Positions 1 through 8,497 of a DNA stretch of 64,000 bases are shown piece after piece (the stretch's first letter is position 1; each line of letters begins with the position of its first letter). The position numbers and the translations under genes are program-made. The notes beneath the pieces were generated by a model. The model worked only from the letters and a program-made list of their open reading frames with translations, searched no databases and was not told the origin of the DNA. Origin of the DNA: JAGRKR01 sp041397725 (GTDB lineage Bacteria > Pseudomonadota > Alphaproteobacteria > Rhizobiales > Hyphomicrobiaceae); NCBI GenBank assembly GCA_041397725.1, contig JAWKVZ010000003.1, forward strand, positions 248,001 through 312,000, in the 5' to 3' direction.

Positions 1-282
1 CTCGGGCGTGGCACGGCGACGGACCCGGCCGCACAACCGGGCCTCAATCTGCGCGCACAGCGCCCGGCGACCAAGGAGGAGTTGCTCGGACTGTTCGAGC
101 ACCTCGAGCGCGAGCTCGACGCCGCGGGCTACCTCTTCCCGCCCGACAAACGGCCGTCGATGGTGCGCAATTTGAGAACATTGCTGTCAAGATTTGGTGC
201 TACAGAGCAGGAAGTCCGGTCCTTGCGGGGAATCGTCGCGGCACTGGCCGAGGGGCGGCGGAAGAGGCCGCAAGCGCCTTAG
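1..282 (+). CDS. trmJ: TrmJ-type tRNA (Cm32/Um32) 2'-O-methyltransferase, C-terminal end only
   Basis: The frame is open from the first base and ends at a TAA/TAG-type stop at 280-282, so this is the 3' end of a gene that starts outside the window. The visible 93 residues are the C-terminal helical dimerisation tail of the TrmH/SPOUT family member TrmJ. Diagnostic parts are a helix with EELLGLFEHLEREL, then FPPDKRPSMVRNLR and EVRSLRGIVAAL. TrmJ methylates the ribose of residue 32 in the tRNA anticodon loop. The catalytic SPOUT knot is upstream and not seen. Assignment rests on this tail, which is well conserved in alphaproteobacteria. An ATG-like start inside the window (TTG at 82) is not the real start. 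Confidence 0.82.
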   Translation, partial: LGRGTATDPAAQPGLNLRAQRPATKEELLGLFEHLERELDAAGYLFPPDKRPSMVRNLRTLLSRFGATEQEVRSLRGIVAALAEGRRKRPQAP

Positions 283-358
283 TGTTGCCGCGATTTGGCG
301 TTTGCCATGGCGCGGGCAGGTCGGTGGGACAGGACCGGCAGTGATAGGGGCTGACATA

Positions 359-973
359 ATGATAAGAGCATGCTGCAACTGGCCGAGGGCGGGTGTTCTC
401 GTGCTGATGCTGTTGGTGGCGGCGGGGGGTGCGGTTGCCAAGGATCTGGACGACCGTTCCATTCGGATCATCATGGAAATGGCCTGGGATCAGCATCCCA
501 CGCGCTACACGGGTCCCGATCGCAAGACGATCATCACGGACAAGAGCAAGAAGGCCCAGATCGTGGTGCCGATCGCGACCGCGCGTGAGGTCATCCGGGT
601 GGCGCGGCTGACGGCTGCAGCGGAGTCCTGCAGCCTGTTCGACGAGGCGACGCTGAACCAGCGCACGTTGATGAAGACCGAGGAGCTCAAGAAGAAGTGG
701 TCTGACCAACAGCTCCTCTACATCGCCATCCTGCACGCCTACACGGTCAATCTGGCCTTGAACAAGCTCGAGTTCGTCGAGCAGGGCGACGGCAAGACGA
801 AGTCGGTCAAGAAGAAGACCTTCCAGAGCCATCGCGGCCGCAAGTGCACGCAGGCCGAGATCAAGGTTATTCTCGACAAGATCCAGCCCTACGTGCTCAA
901 GGGGCCGCTCAAGCAGGTCAAGCCGGGCACGCCTCAGCCGAAGCCGGCGACGCCGGCCGCCGTGAAGAAATAG
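359..973 (+). CDS. Secreted hypothetical protein, lysine-rich
   Basis: A 204-residue protein with a clear signal peptide: a short basic N-terminus (MIRACCNWPR), a hydrophobic core (AGVLVLMLLVAAGGA) and a probable cleavage site near VAK at residue 28. I take the ATG at 359 as the start because the longer upstream extension would bury this signal peptide and overlaps trmJ. The mature part is mostly helical and basic, with two Cys (around residues 95 and 164) that could form a disulfide, and a Pro/Lys-rich tail (QPKPATPAAVKK). I do not recognise a domain. It lies between trmJ and the rpsD promoter, on the same strand. Confidence 0.72.
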   Translation: MIRACCNWPRAGVLVLMLLVAAGGAVAKDLDDRSIRIIMEMAWDQHPTRYTGPDRKTIITDKSKKAQIVVPIATAREVIRVARLTAAAESCSLFDEATLNQRTLMKTEELKKKWSDQQLLYIAILHAYTVNLALNKLEFVEQGDGKTKSVKKKTFQSHRGRKCTQAEIKVILDKIQPYVLKGPLKQVKPGTPQPKPATPAAVKK

Positions 974-999
974 CCCGGACGGGGCCGTGTCTGTGTGCG

Positions 1000-1027
1000 T
1001 TGACGCCGCCCGGCGAATTCGTATAAT
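1000..1027 (+). promoter_or_regulatory. Strong sigma-70-type promoter for rpsD
   Basis: TTGACG at 1000-1005, a 16-bp spacer, and a perfect TATAAT at 1022-1027. Perfect consensus -10 boxes are rare in such GC-rich sequence. Transcription would start near 1034, giving a leader of about 150 nt before the rpsD ATG at 1184. No other gene lies downstream before rpsD. Confidence 0.7.
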
Positions 1028-1033
1028 GCGCGC

Positions 1034-1060
1034 CGCGGGCCGGATTTCGGCCCGCGTTTT
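1034..1060 (+). promoter_or_regulatory. Hairpin plus T-run at the very start of the rpsD leader
   Basis: An 8-bp perfect stem, CGCGGGCC (1034-1041) with GGCCCGCG (1049-1056), extendable to 9 bp by G1042-C1048, with loop GATTT and followed by TTTT (1057-1060). It looks like an intrinsic terminator but lies right at the predicted +1 of the rpsD promoter. It could terminate read-through from upstream, cap or stabilise the rpsD leader, or take part in control of ribosomal protein synthesis. The structure is seen; the role is inference. Confidence 0.5.
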
Positions 1061-1183
1061 CGTTGCGCGCCTGCGGCTGTCCGGGAGTTCCGGGCGGCCT
1101 GTCGGTCGTTTCCCCTCGGGGGAAGGGCAGAGGAAGACGCGCTTGATTGATCCGACGTATCATCACTATAGGACTTCGCTCAC

Positions 1184-1804
1184 ATGACAAAGCGCATCCG
1201 CGCCAAGCACAAGATCGATCGCCGGCTCGGCCAGAACATCTGGGGCCGCGCCAAGAGCCCGCTCAACAGCAAGCGCCAGTCGGGGCCCGGCCAGCACGGC
1301 CAGCGCCGGACCGGAAAGGTCTCCGACTACGGCCAGCAGCTGCGGGCCAAGCAGAAGCTCAAGGGCTACTACGCCTCCATCCAGGAGCGGCAGTTCAAGG
1401 CCATCTACAAGGAGGCCGCCCGCCGTCGTGGTGACACCTCCGAGAACCTCATCGGCCTGCTCGAGTGCCGTCTCGACGCCATCGTCTACCGCGCCAAGTT
1501 CGTGCCGACGGTGTTCGCTGCGCGCCAGTTCGTCAACCACGGCCACATCAAGGTGAACGGACGCCGGGTCAACATCCCGAGCTACCGTTGCCGCGTCGGC
1601 GACGTGGTCGAGGTCAAGGAGGCCTCGCGCCAGCTTCCGCTCGTGCTCGAGGGCACCAAGAGCCCCGAGCGCGACGTGCCCGACTACCTCGAGACCGACC
1701 ACACCAAGATGACCACCAAGCTCACCCGCATCCCCGGCATGAGCGAGGTTCCCTATCAGGTCATCATGGAGCCCAATCTGGTGGTCGAGTTCTACTCGCG
1801 CTGA
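1184..1804 (+). CDS. rpsD: 30S ribosomal protein S4
   Basis: A 206-residue protein, normal length for alphaproteobacterial S4. It begins TKRIRAKHKIDRRLGQNIWG and contains GPGQHGQRR, the usual alphaproteobacterial N-terminus without the Cys zinc cluster found in some lineages. The S4 RNA-binding domain spans roughly residues 95-160 (ECRLDAIVYRAKF ... VNHGHIKVNGRRVNIPSYRCRVGD). S4 binds 16S rRNA early in small-subunit assembly and in many bacteria regulates translation of its own operon. Here it is a single-gene unit with its own promoter at 1000-1027 and a strong terminator at 1868-1906. The ATG is preceded by AGGA about 10 nt upstream. Confidence 0.98.
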   Translation: MTKRIRAKHKIDRRLGQNIWGRAKSPLNSKRQSGPGQHGQRRTGKVSDYGQQLRAKQKLKGYYASIQERQFKAIYKEAARRRGDTSENLIGLLECRLDAIVYRAKFVPTVFAARQFVNHGHIKVNGRRVNIPSYRCRVGDVVEVKEASRQLPLVLEGTKSPERDVPDYLETDHTKMTTKLTRIPGMSEVPYQVIMEPNLVVEFYSR

Positions 1805-1867
1805 CGGAGCGACCCGCTCGCCGCCCGCGTCGGCGGCCAGCGATCCGACAGCGACCTCACAGATCGA

Positions 1868-1906
1868 AACAGCCCGGGCGCAGCAGCGCACCGGGCTGTT
1901 CTTTTT
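1868..1906 (+). terminator. Intrinsic terminator of rpsD
   Basis: A perfect 10-bp stem (AACAGCCCGG at 1868-1877 with CCGGGCTGTT at 1891-1900), a 13-nt loop and a run of five T (1902-1906). It lies 64 bp after the rpsD stop. Confidence 0.88.
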
Positions 1907-2008
1907 GGGGGCATCGGGCGCTGCGATCCCTGTCCGACGTGGCGGATGGCGGCTGCATCACGGCTCAGCGGCGGCGGGCCGGCGAGGGGCAGCGGGGCCA
2001 ATCGCGCG

Positions 2009-3034
2009 CTATTGCGCGGGCTGGCTGACGACGCTTCTCGTGTGGGGTGCGTCGGGGCCGGTATTGGCCCAGCCGTAGGCGAACATGGTCATCAGCGCCG
2101 AGGCCGCGAAGAAGTAGGCGCCCGGCAGGACCGAGGCTTCGGCATAGCCGGTCGAGTTCACGTAGAAGATCATGAGCGCCAGCACCATCACGTCCGTCAT
2201 GGAATAGCGCCCCAGCCACTCCATGGTCGCGATCGAGCGCGAGCGGAACTCGGTCGGCAAGTCCGGCGACAGCATCAGAGTGAGCAGGTAGAGCAGCTTC
2301 AGGAACGGGAAGAAGATCGAGAACGTGAACAGCACGATGCACAGGAAGAATTCCTCGTTGCGATAGAGCGCATAGAGGATGGTCGCGATCGAGTGCTCGT
2401 TGGTCCACACGTAGACGGTCGTGAAGCGGATCACCGGCATGATGATGCCGAGGGCGAAGAAGACCGAGGCGAGTATGATGAGGAGGCTCAGCAGCACGTT
2501 GCGCAAGGTCGACGGCCTGCGCGGCGGCCCGCGCTCCTCCGGCGACAGCAGGTCCGGCGCCCGGATCGCCGCATCCGCGCGCAGCCAGGAGTAGGCGAGG
2601 ATCATGAAGACGATGGCGGCGGTGAAGAAGTAGACGCCGTTGAGGCTCGCGGCATCGTAGACGCCCTGCGACTTGATGAAGAAGATCGTGAGCGCCAGCA
2701 CGAGCACGTCGTGCATCGACCACTTGCCGAGCCATTCCAGCGCCTCCAGGCGGCGGCGCTGGCGGCGCAACTCGTGCACGGGCAAGGTCGACATCAACAC
2801 GAGATAGAGCAGCTTCATCACCGGCAGCACGATCGAGAAGACGAGCACGGTGAAGCCAAGGAAATTCTGGCCATCGCGGATCAGCGTCTGCACCGTCGAG
2901 ACGAGCGAGTGCTCGTAGGTGAAGAAGACGAACTTGGTCAGCTTGAGGATGGGCAGCGTAATGCCGAGCGCCAGACAGACGCTGGCGGCGACGATGGCGA
3001 GACTGAGAAGGAACCGGCGGCCCCCGAGGCTCAT
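2009..3034 (-). CDS. PqiA/LetA-like integral membrane protein, duplicated domain
   Basis: About 341 residues forming two similar four-helix units (roughly residues 10-160 and 180-335). Each unit repeats the family signature: LP...K near the first helix, an EHS motif (YEHSLVS and NEHSIAT), LPVMKLLYL or FPFLKLLYL, then LGKWSMHDVLVLAL or LGRYSMTDVMVLAL. PqiA/LetA proteins sit in the inner membrane and work with MCE proteins in lipid transport across the envelope. The CxxC zinc-binding motifs typical of classical PqiA are absent, and no pqiB/MCE gene is adjacent. I prefer the start at 3034 because GGGAG lies 5 nt before it; an ATG four codons upstream (3046) is the alternative. Confidence 0.8.
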   Translation of the reverse strand: MSLGGRRFLLSLAIVAASVCLALGITLPILKLTKFVFFTYEHSLVSTVQTLIRDGQNFLGFTVLVFSIVLPVMKLLYLVLMSTLPVHELRRQRRRLEALEWLGKWSMHDVLVLALTIFFIKSQGVYDAASLNGVYFFTAAIVFMILAYSWLRADAAIRAPDLLSPEERGPPRRPSTLRNVLLSLLIILASVFFALGIIMPVIRFTTVYVWTNEHSIATILYALYRNEEFFLCIVLFTFSIFFPFLKLLYLLTLMLSPDLPTEFRSRSIATMEWLGRYSMTDVMVLALMIFYVNSTGYAEASVLPGAYFFAASALMTMFAYGWANTGPDAPHTRSVVSQPAQ

Positions 3035-3163
3035 CGACGCTCCCATGACGCGGACCCGCCGCGAGGATCGACGGTCACATTATCATGAGGGGGCCTCGCG
3101 ACAGCCGCAAGACCCCCTGTATTCGTGTCGAGAGCGTGCCCGGACCGCGGCCCGCGCGGCCGT

Positions 3164-3514
3164 TCAGGCCGTGGCGCTGGGCTTGGTGTGCTTGACGCCC
3201 TTGTCGTCGAGCAGCTCGGTGAGCTCGCCCTGCTGGAACATCTCGCGCACGATGTCGCAGCCGCCGACGAACTCGCCCTTGACGTAGAGCTGCGGGATGG
3301 TCGGCCAGTTGCTGAAGGCCTTGATGCCCTCGCGCACGCCCATGTCGTCGAGGACGTTGACATCCTGGTAGTCGACGCCGAGGTACTGGAGGATCTGGGC
3401 CACCTGACCGGAGAAACCGCACTGCGGGAAGTTCTTGGTGCCCTTCATGAAGAGCACGACGTCGTTGGCCGCGATCTGCTTGCGGATCCAGTCGTGGACT
3501 GCTTGTTCGCTCAT
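3164..3514 (-). CDS. grxD: Monothiol glutaredoxin, CGFS class
   Basis: A 116-residue thioredoxin-fold protein with the active site CGFS (Cys32), preceded by the glutathione-contacting KGT motif and followed by WPTIPQLYVKGEFVGGCDI, which carries the cis-proline and the second glutathione-binding loop. CGFS glutaredoxins carry [2Fe-2S] clusters as dimers or as heterodimers with BolA and pass them to target proteins. The start at 3514 is chosen because AGAAGGA lies 6 nt upstream; ten further in-frame codons upstream have no family support. It is downstream of bolA on the same strand (gap 79 bp), the standard alphaproteobacterial arrangement. Confidence 0.95.
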   Translation of the reverse strand: MSEQAVHDWIRKQIAANDVVLFMKGTKNFPQCGFSGQVAQILQYLGVDYQDVNVLDDMGVREGIKAFSNWPTIPQLYVKGEFVGGCDIVREMFQQGELTELLDDKGVKHTKPSATA

Positions 3515-3593
3515 TGAAGGTCCTTCTGGGTTGAGGCGGTTCAAAGCCGCCGACCGAACGCCGGGGAAGATGTGGGCGATAGGCCTGCCGGTG

Positions 3594-3830
3594 TCAATCT
3601 TTGGGAACTGTGGTGGTCAGTGCGAGCGCATGCAACACGTCGCCCATGCGCCCCTCGAGCGCGTCATAGATCATTTTATGCTGCTGGACCCGCGACTTGC
3701 CCTTGAAGGCGGCCGTCTCGACCTGGGCCGCGTAGTGGTCTCCGTCGCCGGCCAGATCCTTGATCAGGATCTTGGCGTCGGGGAACTTGGCCCTGATGAG
3801 GCTCTCGAGCTCCTTGGCATCCATAGGCAT
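3594..3830 (-). CDS. bolA: BolA family protein
   Basis: A 78-residue protein with the class II KH-like BolA fold: ELESLIRAKFPDAKILIKDLAGDGDHYAAQVETAAFKGKSRVQQHKMIYDAL ends in a conserved LHALALTT stretch. His residues in the HYAA and QQHKMIY segments are the ones usually used for cluster binding with monothiol glutaredoxins. Pairing with the CGFS glutaredoxin gene just downstream supports a role in Fe-S trafficking or iron sensing. Alphaproteobacteria often carry purL upstream of this pair; here a TPR gene lies upstream instead. Confidence 0.93.
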   Translation of the reverse strand: MPMDAKELESLIRAKFPDAKILIKDLAGDGDHYAAQVETAAFKGKSRVQQHKMIYDALEGRMGDVLHALALTTTVPKD

Positions 3831-3930
3831 CGGCAGCGGGGCTCCTCAGGCTGGAAACAATGACGAGCCGTGCAGGGCTCATGCCGACAATATAGTGCGA
3901 TTTGGCAAATGTCAGGCCTCTCCGGCCCCG

Positions 3931-4515
3931 TCAGGGGCGCGCGCCGAGCCGCTTCAGGGCGTCACGCGAGGGATAGTCTTTGGGATCGATGGCGAGAATG
4001 GCGCGGAAGTCCGCAATCGCCTTCCGGCGCTCGCCGAGCGCCTCGTAGATCCGCGCCCGGTGGCCGAGGAAGACGGGGGCCTCACGCGGCCAGAGTTCGA
4101 TGCCGCGCGAGAAATCGGCGATCGCGTGGCGCAACTCGGCGGCGTCCTTGAAGGCCTCGAAGCGGGTCTGGCGCAACAGGCCGCGGGCCACGAGATACTG
4201 TGAGTTCGAGGGATCGAAGGCGATGGCCTTCGTATAGTCGGCGAGCGCCGCGTCGAAGGCGCGCCGGATCTCGGCGGCACGCGCGGCAGTAAAGGGCCGC
4301 CTGACGCCGTAGTCCCGGCTGTGGGCGCGACCGGCATAGGCGAACGCGGCCCTGGGATCGCGCTGGAGCACGCCCGTGCAGGCGTCAATTCCCTTCCGGA
4401 AAGGGACGGAGCCCTGGAACGCCTTCCGGCATACGGAGACATCGTCGGCGCGCGCCGGCACGGCCGGAACCAGGACGGCGACTGTGACCATGAGGCGGGC
4501 GAGGTGCGGACGCAT
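3931..4515 (-). CDS. Exported TPR-repeat protein
   Basis: 194 residues. A signal peptide (LARLMVTVAVLVPAVPARA) is followed by about three tetratricopeptide repeats with typical A-x-A-Y-x-x-R-A and A-I-x-D-F-x-x-A-I-x-x-x-P spacing (around residues 60-190). Cys29 and Cys46 in the mature protein may form a disulfide, as in Sel1/TPR periplasmic proteins. AGGAGA 9 nt upstream supports the ATG at 4515. TPR domains bind partner proteins; no partner is evident from the neighbours. Confidence 0.75.
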   Translation of the reverse strand: MRPHLARLMVTVAVLVPAVPARADDVSVCRKAFQGSVPFRKGIDACTGVLQRDPRAAFAYAGRAHSRDYGVRRPFTAARAAEIRRAFDAALADYTKAIAFDPSNSQYLVARGLLRQTRFEAFKDAAELRHAIADFSRGIELWPREAPVFLGHRARIYEALGERRKAIADFRAILAIDPKDYPSRDALKRLGARP

Positions 4516-4587
4516 CGGTTGCGGGTCTCCTGCATCGTCATGCGATTGTAAGGCGTACGGTGCGCGCCGCGCTCCCGGCGGGCGATG

Positions 4588-4821
4588 TCAGCGCGGGGGC
4601 GCGGCAGGGGAGCGGCCCGTGACGCGCTCGACGGCGAGGCCGGCGAGGACGCTGGCTGCCGGGCTGCGCTGGCGCCGCAACTCTTCCGCCGTGATCTCGC
4701 GCTCGTCGGCGGCAGGGACCCGCGTCGCCGACGTCAGAGAGCCGAGCGGCGAGGGACCGTTCGCTCCCGAACAACCGGAAAGTGCGGTCGCAACCACCAC
4801 GAGCAGGAGCAGGCAACGCAT
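4588..4821 (-). CDS. Small predicted lipoprotein
   Basis: About 77 residues with a lipoprotein signal: MRCLLLLVVVATALSGC, where LSGC is a good lipobox (Cys17). The short mature part is polar, with an EREITAEELRRQR stretch likely to be helical, then a Pro-rich end. I start at the inner ATG (4821) since it gives a standard lipoprotein N-terminus; an ATG 9 codons upstream is possible. Function unknown. Confidence 0.6.
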   Translation of the reverse strand: MRCLLLLVVVATALSGCSGANGPSPLGSLTSATRVPAADEREITAEELRRQRSPAASVLAGLAVERVTGRSPAAPPR

Positions 4822-5261
4822 GACGATCAGTCCCCCGGCTTGCCGCACGTCCCCTGCGGCGGAGGGAACTTAAGGCGGCGGCACCGGGGGACGCAAGGCT
4901 CCCCGGATGCGGGGCCGGCGCATCCTCCGTCGACTGTCGCCCACCGGCCATACCGGTTTTTGCGATCATGCTTAGCGAAGGCTTACCGGCCTTTCTTGGA
5001 ATCCGCTTGCCGGTCGTTCCAGATCGGGCATTCCGTGCGGTTTTCTGACGCCCCTTCGCACCTCGCAAAGCAGCATTGAAAGTGAATTAATCGCTGCACG
5101 GAGCGAAATTTACGGGTTGTTCGCCCTGCTCGCGGCATCGTCGGGGTCGGGAATTCATCGTCGCGTCGTCATCGCACAGCGGCGCAGACGGGCGGCTTCG
5201 GTCGCAACGATCAACGATCAACGAGCAGCGGCTGCACTGCGCGGCCGAACGGGAGGGGACA
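4822..5261. other. 440-bp intergenic region
   Basis: No gene with family features is seen. It contains a short weak hairpin with a T-run (accgg-ccata-ccggt at 4943-4957, then TTTT) and an AT-richer stretch near 5070-5110 that could hold the promoter for the gene at 5262. I could not place clear -35/-10 boxes. Confidence 0.5.
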
Positions 5262-5531
5262 GTGGCGAGACTCGAGTGGAACAGCAGGGAGTTCGTGGAG
5301 AAGGCGGCCCATGGCGGCGCCGTCGATGCGCTCTTCGAGCTAGGCCTGATGTACTGCGTCGGCCGTGATGTCGAGATGGACCTCGTGGCGGCCCACAAGT
5401 GGTTCAATCTGGCGGCCATGCGCGGCAACGAGCGTGCGAAGCGCTATCGGATGGAGATTTCCCGCGAGATGTCGCGCATCGATATCGCCAAGGCGCAGCG
5501 CCAGGCGCGCGAGTGGCTGGCCCGCCACTGA
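5262..5531 (+). CDS. Small Sel1-repeat protein
   Basis: 89 residues with one to one and a half Sel1-like repeats: AAHGGAVDALFELGLMYCVGRDVEMDLVAAHKWFNLAAMRGNE is split by the usual A-x-x-x-L-G-x-x-Y-x-x-G-x-x-V-x-x-D and A-x-x-W-x-x-x-A-A pattern. The start is GTG at 5262, preceded by GGGAGGGG. There is no signal peptide. Small single-repeat Sel1 proteins like this are common in Rhizobiales; they are adaptor-like and their partners are mostly unknown. Confidence 0.8.
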   Translation: MARLEWNSREFVEKAAHGGAVDALFELGLMYCVGRDVEMDLVAAHKWFNLAAMRGNERAKRYRMEISREMSRIDIAKAQRQAREWLARH

Positions 5532-5684
5532 CCGCGGCCACGAATACCACGTGGTCGGCCCAAGAGCGCGCCACCCTTCATTCCAACGGTGAAGTGCTCT
5601 ATACCGGGTGGCGGGTCGCTTCCTGCCACACTCGGCGTCTGGCATGGCAGCTGCCCGATGCGGTGGTAGCCGGGGACATGTCAG

Positions 5685-7118
5685 ATGCGCACGCGACTCC
5701 TGCAGACACGCCCGCTTCGTAGCCTGGGGGCGCTGCTGCTCCTCATGCTGCTGGCGGGACCCGAGCGGGCCATGGCGCAGGAGAAGACCGCGCCGCCGAG
5801 CCGGGGCGCCGCACAGTACTCCTTCGCACGCATCATCCAGCGCGTCCGGCCGGCGGTCGTCTACGTGTCGACCCAGAAGCGCGTTCCCGGCGTCCGCACG
5901 CCGTTCGACCACATCCCGGAATTCCGTGAGTTCTTCCGCCAGTTCGGCGATCCCTTCGGCGTGCCGCGGGACCGCGTACAGACCTCGCTCGGGTCCGGCG
6001 TGATCGTGCGCGCCGACGGCATGGTGATCACCAACTACCACGTGGTCAGCGGCCGGCGGAACGAGCCGATCCGCGTCACCCTGCACGATCACTCCGAATA
6101 CGAGGCGCGCATCGTGATGGCCGATCCGGGCACGGATCTCGCCGTTCTCAAGATCATCGGTGGCGGACGCTTCGAGCCCATCGAGATGGCCGATTCCGAC
6201 CGCGTCGAAGTCGGCGATCTCGTCCTGGCCGTCGGCAATCCGTTCGGCGTCGGCCAGACCGTGACGATGGGCATCATTTCCGGACCGCTGCGCGGGCGCA
6301 TCGGCAAGGCCAAGCACCAGGTGTTCCTGCAGACGGACGCTGCCATCAATCCAGGCAATTCCGGTGGTCCGCTGATCAGCATGAGCGGGCGGCTGATCGG
6401 CATCAACACCATCATCCTGTCGAAGTCGGGCGGCTCGCATGGCATCGGCTTCGCCATCCCGTCGAACCTCGCGCAACTGGTGCTCGATAGCGCCCTGCGC
6501 GGCGACAGCCGGGTCGTGTGGCCCTGGATCGGCGCCGACTTGCACCCGGTCCGGCGCGATCTGGCCCAAGGGCTCGGGCTGCGCCGCATCGCGGGCGCCT
6601 TCGTGAACTCGGTGTCGCGCAACGGGCCGGCCCAGCGCGCGGGACTGATGCCGCAGGATGTCATCGTCAAGGTCGACGGCATCGATATCGACGATCCCCG
6701 GCTCGTGCTCTATCGCTTGGCCTTGCGCGGCATCGGCAAGCGCTCGACGCTGGAGGTCATACGTCGCGGCCGTCCGGTGTCCGTCACCATGGACATCACG
6801 GCGCCGCCCAAGCAGAGCGCCGACGACGTGCTCGTGCTCGACGGCAATCATCCGCTGCAGGGCGCCACCGTCGCCAATATCTCGCCGGACATGGCGGAGG
6901 AGCGCGGCATTGCCGAGGGAATAGGCGTCCTGGTTACGGCCGTGGCGCGCAATTCCAGGGTGGCCGACAGCCTGCGCGTTGACGACGTGATCGTGGAACT
7001 GCTCGGCCAGCGCATCACTTCCGTTGAGCAGATACGAGGCTTGGTCGATACACCGGATAGAGTCTGGCCGATCGTGGTAATCCGCGACGGGCGGCGGATC
7101 CGTGGTGTCGTGCGGTGA
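5685..7118 (+). CDS. HtrA/DegP-type periplasmic serine protease
   Basis: 477 residues. The N-terminal signal peptide ends near AMAQ (residue 31). The trypsin-like domain follows, with the full catalytic triad His119 (NYHVV), Asp151 (GTDLAVLK) and Ser226 (PGNSGGPL), then two PDZ domains (about residues 275-370 and 385-477). It degrades or refolds misfolded envelope proteins. It is the first gene of the block with rarA, whose start is 41 bp downstream. This synteny is typical of Rhizobiales. Confidence 0.94.
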   Translation: MRTRLLQTRPLRSLGALLLLMLLAGPERAMAQEKTAPPSRGAAQYSFARIIQRVRPAVVYVSTQKRVPGVRTPFDHIPEFREFFRQFGDPFGVPRDRVQTSLGSGVIVRADGMVITNYHVVSGRRNEPIRVTLHDHSEYEARIVMADPGTDLAVLKIIGGGRFEPIEMADSDRVEVGDLVLAVGNPFGVGQTVTMGIISGPLRGRIGKAKHQVFLQTDAAINPGNSGGPLISMSGRLIGINTIILSKSGGSHGIGFAIPSNLAQLVLDSALRGDSRVVWPWIGADLHPVRRDLAQGLGLRRIAGAFVNSVSRNGPAQRAGLMPQDVIVKVDGIDIDDPRLVLYRLALRGIGKRSTLEVIRRGRPVSVTMDITAPPKQSADDVLVLDGNHPLQGATVANISPDMAEERGIAEGIGVLVTAVARNSRVADSLRVDDVIVELLGQRITSVEQIRGLVDTPDRVWPIVVIRDGRRIRGVVR

Positions 7119-7159
7119 GGCCGCCACCGCGTCGCGGCGTTTCAGCCTGAAGGCAGGTC

Positions 7160-8476
7160 GTGAGCAGTCTCTTCGAAGCAGCCGGTCTCGACAAAGGCGC
7201 GCCCCGCCCGCTGGCCGACCGGCTGCGGCCGGTGTCGCTCGCCGAGGTGGTGGGGCAGGAGCATCTGGTCGGGCCGGAGGGCACGCTGACGCGGCTGATC
7301 AGAAGTGGCCGCCTGCAGAGCATGATCCTGTGGGGACCACCGGGCTCCGGCAAGACGACGGTGGCGCGGCTGCTGGCGCACGAGACCAGGCTCGAGTTCG
7401 AGCAGTTGTCGGCCATCTTCTCGGGCGTGCAGGATCTCAGGAAGGCCTTCGAGCGGGCCAAGGCGCGTCGGCTGTCGGGGCAGGGCACGCTGCTGTTCAT
7501 CGACGAGATCCATCGCTTCAACCGCTCCCAGCAGGACAGTTTCCTGCCGCACATGGAGGACGGCACGATCACGCTGGTCGGGGCGACGACGGAGAACCCG
7601 TCGTTCGAGCTCAATCCCGCCGTGCTGTCGCGCGCCAGCGTACTGGTCTTCAACCGCCTCACGGAGGAGGCGCTCGAGAGCCTTCTGAAGCGGGCGGAGG
7701 TGGAGGAGGGGCGAGCGCTGCCGCTCGCGCCAGAGGCCCGCGAGGCGCTGATCCTGATGGCCGATGGCGACGGGCGCGCCGTCATCAACCTCGCCGACGA
7801 GGTGCTGGCGGCCGTAGCGCCCGGCCAGACGCCGATCGATCGCGAGGGGCTGGTCAAGCTGGTGCAGCGGCGCGCGCCCATCTACGACAAGTCGCGTGAC
7901 GGCCACTACAACCTGATCAGCGCATTGCATAAGTCCGTGCGCGGCTCCGACCCCGATGCGGCGCTCTACTGGTTGGCGCGCATGCTGGACGGTGGTGAGG
8001 ACCCGCTCTACATCGCGCGCCGCATGGTGCGCATGGCGGTGGAGGACATCGGACTGGCCGATCCCGCCGCCCTCCAGCAGGCGCTCGCCGCCAAGGAGGC
8101 CTACGACTTTCTCGGCTCTCCCGAGGGCGAGCTGGCCCTGGCCCAGGCGCTCATCTATCTGGCGACCGCGCCGAAGTCGAACGCCGGCTACGTGGCGATC
8201 AAGGCCGCGATGCGCAGCGCCAAGCAGCACGGCAGCCTGATGCCGCCGAAGCACATCCTGAATGCGCCGACCAAGCTCATGGCAGAGCAGGGCTACGGCG
8301 CCGACTACGCCTACGACCACGATGCCGAGGATGGCTTTTCCGGTCAGAGCTACTTTCCCGAGGAGATGGCGCGACAGACCTATTATGATCCGCCTGAACG
8401 GGGATTCGAGCGTGAGTTGCGCAAGCGGCTCGCCTACTGGCAGGGTTTGCGCCGCAAGCGCACGGGCGGCGGCTGA
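7160..8476 (+). CDS. rarA: Replication-associated recombination protein A (RarA/MgsA)
   Basis: 438-residue AAA+ ATPase of the clamp-loader clade. Walker A is GPPGSGKT (59-66), Walker B LLFIDEIH (111-118), sensor-1 region is ATTENPSFE and the arginine finger region is VLSRASV. The C-terminal part (after residue 240) is the RarA-specific tetramerisation domain, with SDPDAALYWLARML and SNAGYVAI. RarA acts at stalled replication forks. The start is GTG at 7160 with AGGTC upstream. Spacing suggests co-transcription with the protease gene. Confidence 0.96.
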   Translation: MSSLFEAAGLDKGAPRPLADRLRPVSLAEVVGQEHLVGPEGTLTRLIRSGRLQSMILWGPPGSGKTTVARLLAHETRLEFEQLSAIFSGVQDLRKAFERAKARRLSGQGTLLFIDEIHRFNRSQQDSFLPHMEDGTITLVGATTENPSFELNPAVLSRASVLVFNRLTEEALESLLKRAEVEEGRALPLAPEAREALILMADGDGRAVINLADEVLAAVAPGQTPIDREGLVKLVQRRAPIYDKSRDGHYNLISALHKSVRGSDPDAALYWLARMLDGGEDPLYIARRMVRMAVEDIGLADPAALQQALAAKEAYDFLGSPEGELALAQALIYLATAPKSNAGYVAIKAAMRSAKQHGSLMPPKHILNAPTKLMAEQGYGADYAYDHDAEDGFSGQSYFPEEMARQTYYDPPERGFERELRKRLAYWQGLRRKRTGGG

Positions 8477-8497
8477 GCAACGCAGAGGACTGCGCCG

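Noticed and set aside
4943..4961. Intrinsic terminator in the intergenic region
   Set aside because: The stem is only 5 bp, too weak to call.
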